A stretch of DNA of 64,000 nucleotides from Cohnella ginsengisoli (GTDB taxonomy: Bacteria; Bacillota; Bacilli; Paenibacillales; Paenibacillaceae): NCBI RefSeq assembly GCF_029525555.1, contig NZ_JAPDHZ010000002.1:2083868-2147867 (forward strand), written 5' to 3'. The notes under the pieces are model-generated. The model saw only the letters and a program-made list of their open reading frames with translations, was not told the origin of the DNA and did not search any database. Shown here one piece after another: positions 63,416-64,000 of this stretch; position 1 is the stretch's first letter, and each line of letters begins with the position of its first letter. A program made the translations under genes and the position numbers.

Positions 63416-64000
63416 ATGGATGGATTGAAGATTCTCGGAAAGAAGAAGTCCTGGTCCAAGTTCACCGTGCTCAGCGTTTCGACAGCCTTATTCACAGCAA
63501 GCTTTCCGTTTACGGCGGCGGCCGGAGACACGTGGCCTTTCGACGGAGAGCAGGCGCACGGCGCCAACCAACCGAGCGTACATGGCTACACGAGCGGCCA
63601 TATTGCCGACTGGAGCCCCGAACGCGACCCCGATGCGGCTCTGCTCCGCTCCCGCGTTCCGCTTCAACGGCGGATCGCCCCACTTGCCTCTACGCAAGCC
63701 AACCCGAATCTGAACCCGAACGTCCAGATGACGAACGTCAGCGGCGACTACGGGAATGCGTTTATCGAAAACGCGCCTTACACCAACAAGTTCGCCCAGT
63801 ATCACTTTAACTTCTGGCAGTATGTCGATTACTGGTCTCCTTGGCACGGTACCGCCACGGCCTACACCCCTTCCGAATATTACGACGAGCTGGCCCAGAA
63901 GGATTGGCAGCAAAAGTGGTTCGAGTTCGGCATGCTGAATATCCCCAACCCGACTTACACGGACGCGGCGCACAAGAACGGCGTGATGTCGCTGGCCGGT
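63416..64000 (+). CDS. Endo-beta-N-acetylglucosaminidase, GH85 family (3' end outside window)
   Basis: The frame is open from the ATG at 63416 (GAGGAG eight bases upstream) to the window edge, 195 codons. A signal peptide (KFTVLSVSTALFTASFPFTA, cut near AAAG) marks a secreted enzyme. Then come QYHFNFWQYVDYWSPWHGTA, KWFEFGMLNIPNPTYTDAAH and KNGVMSLAG, the start of the GH85 TIM barrel; the catalytic Asn-Glu lies beyond the edge. GH85 enzymes cut the chitobiose core of N-glycans. It marks the return to GC-rich sequence after the AT-rich island. Confidence 0.85.
   Translation, partial: MDGLKILGKKKSWSKFTVLSVSTALFTASFPFTAAAGDTWPFDGEQAHGANQPSVHGYTSGHIADWSPERDPDAALLRSRVPLQRRIAPLASTQANPNLNPNVQMTNVSGDYGNAFIENAPYTNKFAQYHFNFWQYVDYWSPWHGTATAYTPSEYYDELAQKDWQQKWFEFGMLNIPNPTYTDAAHKNGVMSLAG

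Noticed and set aside
1..64000. Programmed frameshifting to explain the broken genes
   Set aside because: The breaks affect unrelated housekeeping-type families at runs of differing base and length without slippery heptamer plus stimulatory structure; relatives of these families do not use recoding.

Overview
The window comes from a high-GC member of the Paenibacillaceae (Paenibacillus/Cohnella type). The reasons are the CUT1 sugar ABC transporter of the YtcP/LplB kind next to a membrane-bound AraC regulator, a huge SLH-anchored surface protein, strong AGGAGG-type ribosome binding sites, GTG/TTG starts and many carbohydrate-active enzymes. From 1 to about 51 kb the DNA is GC-rich. From about 51.4 to 63.3 kb it is clearly richer in A+T and looks like an accessory island. 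GC-rich DNA resumes at the end.

Layout. 1-1.1 kb: end of an AraC regulator and a GNAT acetyltransferase. 1.3-17.4 kb: a 12-gene operon on the minus strand. It runs from a sugar ABC transporter (binding protein, two permeases) through a TIM-barrel isomerase, an unidentified 582-residue protein and a GH88/GH105-type unsaturated uronyl hydrolase into iolD-iolE-iolC-iolA-iolG-iolB, and ends at a clear terminator. A 749-residue membrane AraC regulator (17.9-20.2 kb) sits just upstream. iolR and iolJ are absent. The simplest reading is uptake and breakdown of an inositol-containing, probably uronic-acid-containing, oligosaccharide. 20.4-28.1 kb: small regulators and enzymes (DinB, PadR, an alpha/beta hydrolase with a divergent TetR and twin operators, lipoprotein, MarR/VOC pair, TsuA/TusA thiosulfate-sulfur pair). 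28.2-28.95 kb: ten tandem 72-73 bp units, nine with a hairpin. 29-36.3 kb: heparinase II/III lyase, DivIVA-like protein, Bcr/CflA MFS, YnfA, DUF1232, a RibD-C reductase and small membrane proteins. 36.5-47 kb: secreted surface proteins, one with three C-terminal SLH domains. 47.2-51.3 kb: NarL-type response regulator and a hybrid sensor kinase that has two kinase cores around a receiver.

51.4-63.2 kb: AT-rich island of single, unrelated minus-strand genes (RidA, methyltransferase, HAD, UPF0158, Nudix, lipoprotein, phosphotransferase, EcsC, unknowns). Many are separated by copies of one short repeat, and the island is interrupted by an IS110-family element and a GC-rich palindromic insert. 63.4 kb to the end: start of a secreted GH85 endo-beta-N-acetylglucosaminidase, cut by the window edge.

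A caution for the whole annotation: about a dozen otherwise intact genes carry a single-base frameshift, nearly always one extra base inside a homopolymer run. The uniform direction suggests sequencing or assembly error rather than decay. I therefore give joined coordinates for these genes and state where the frame changes.
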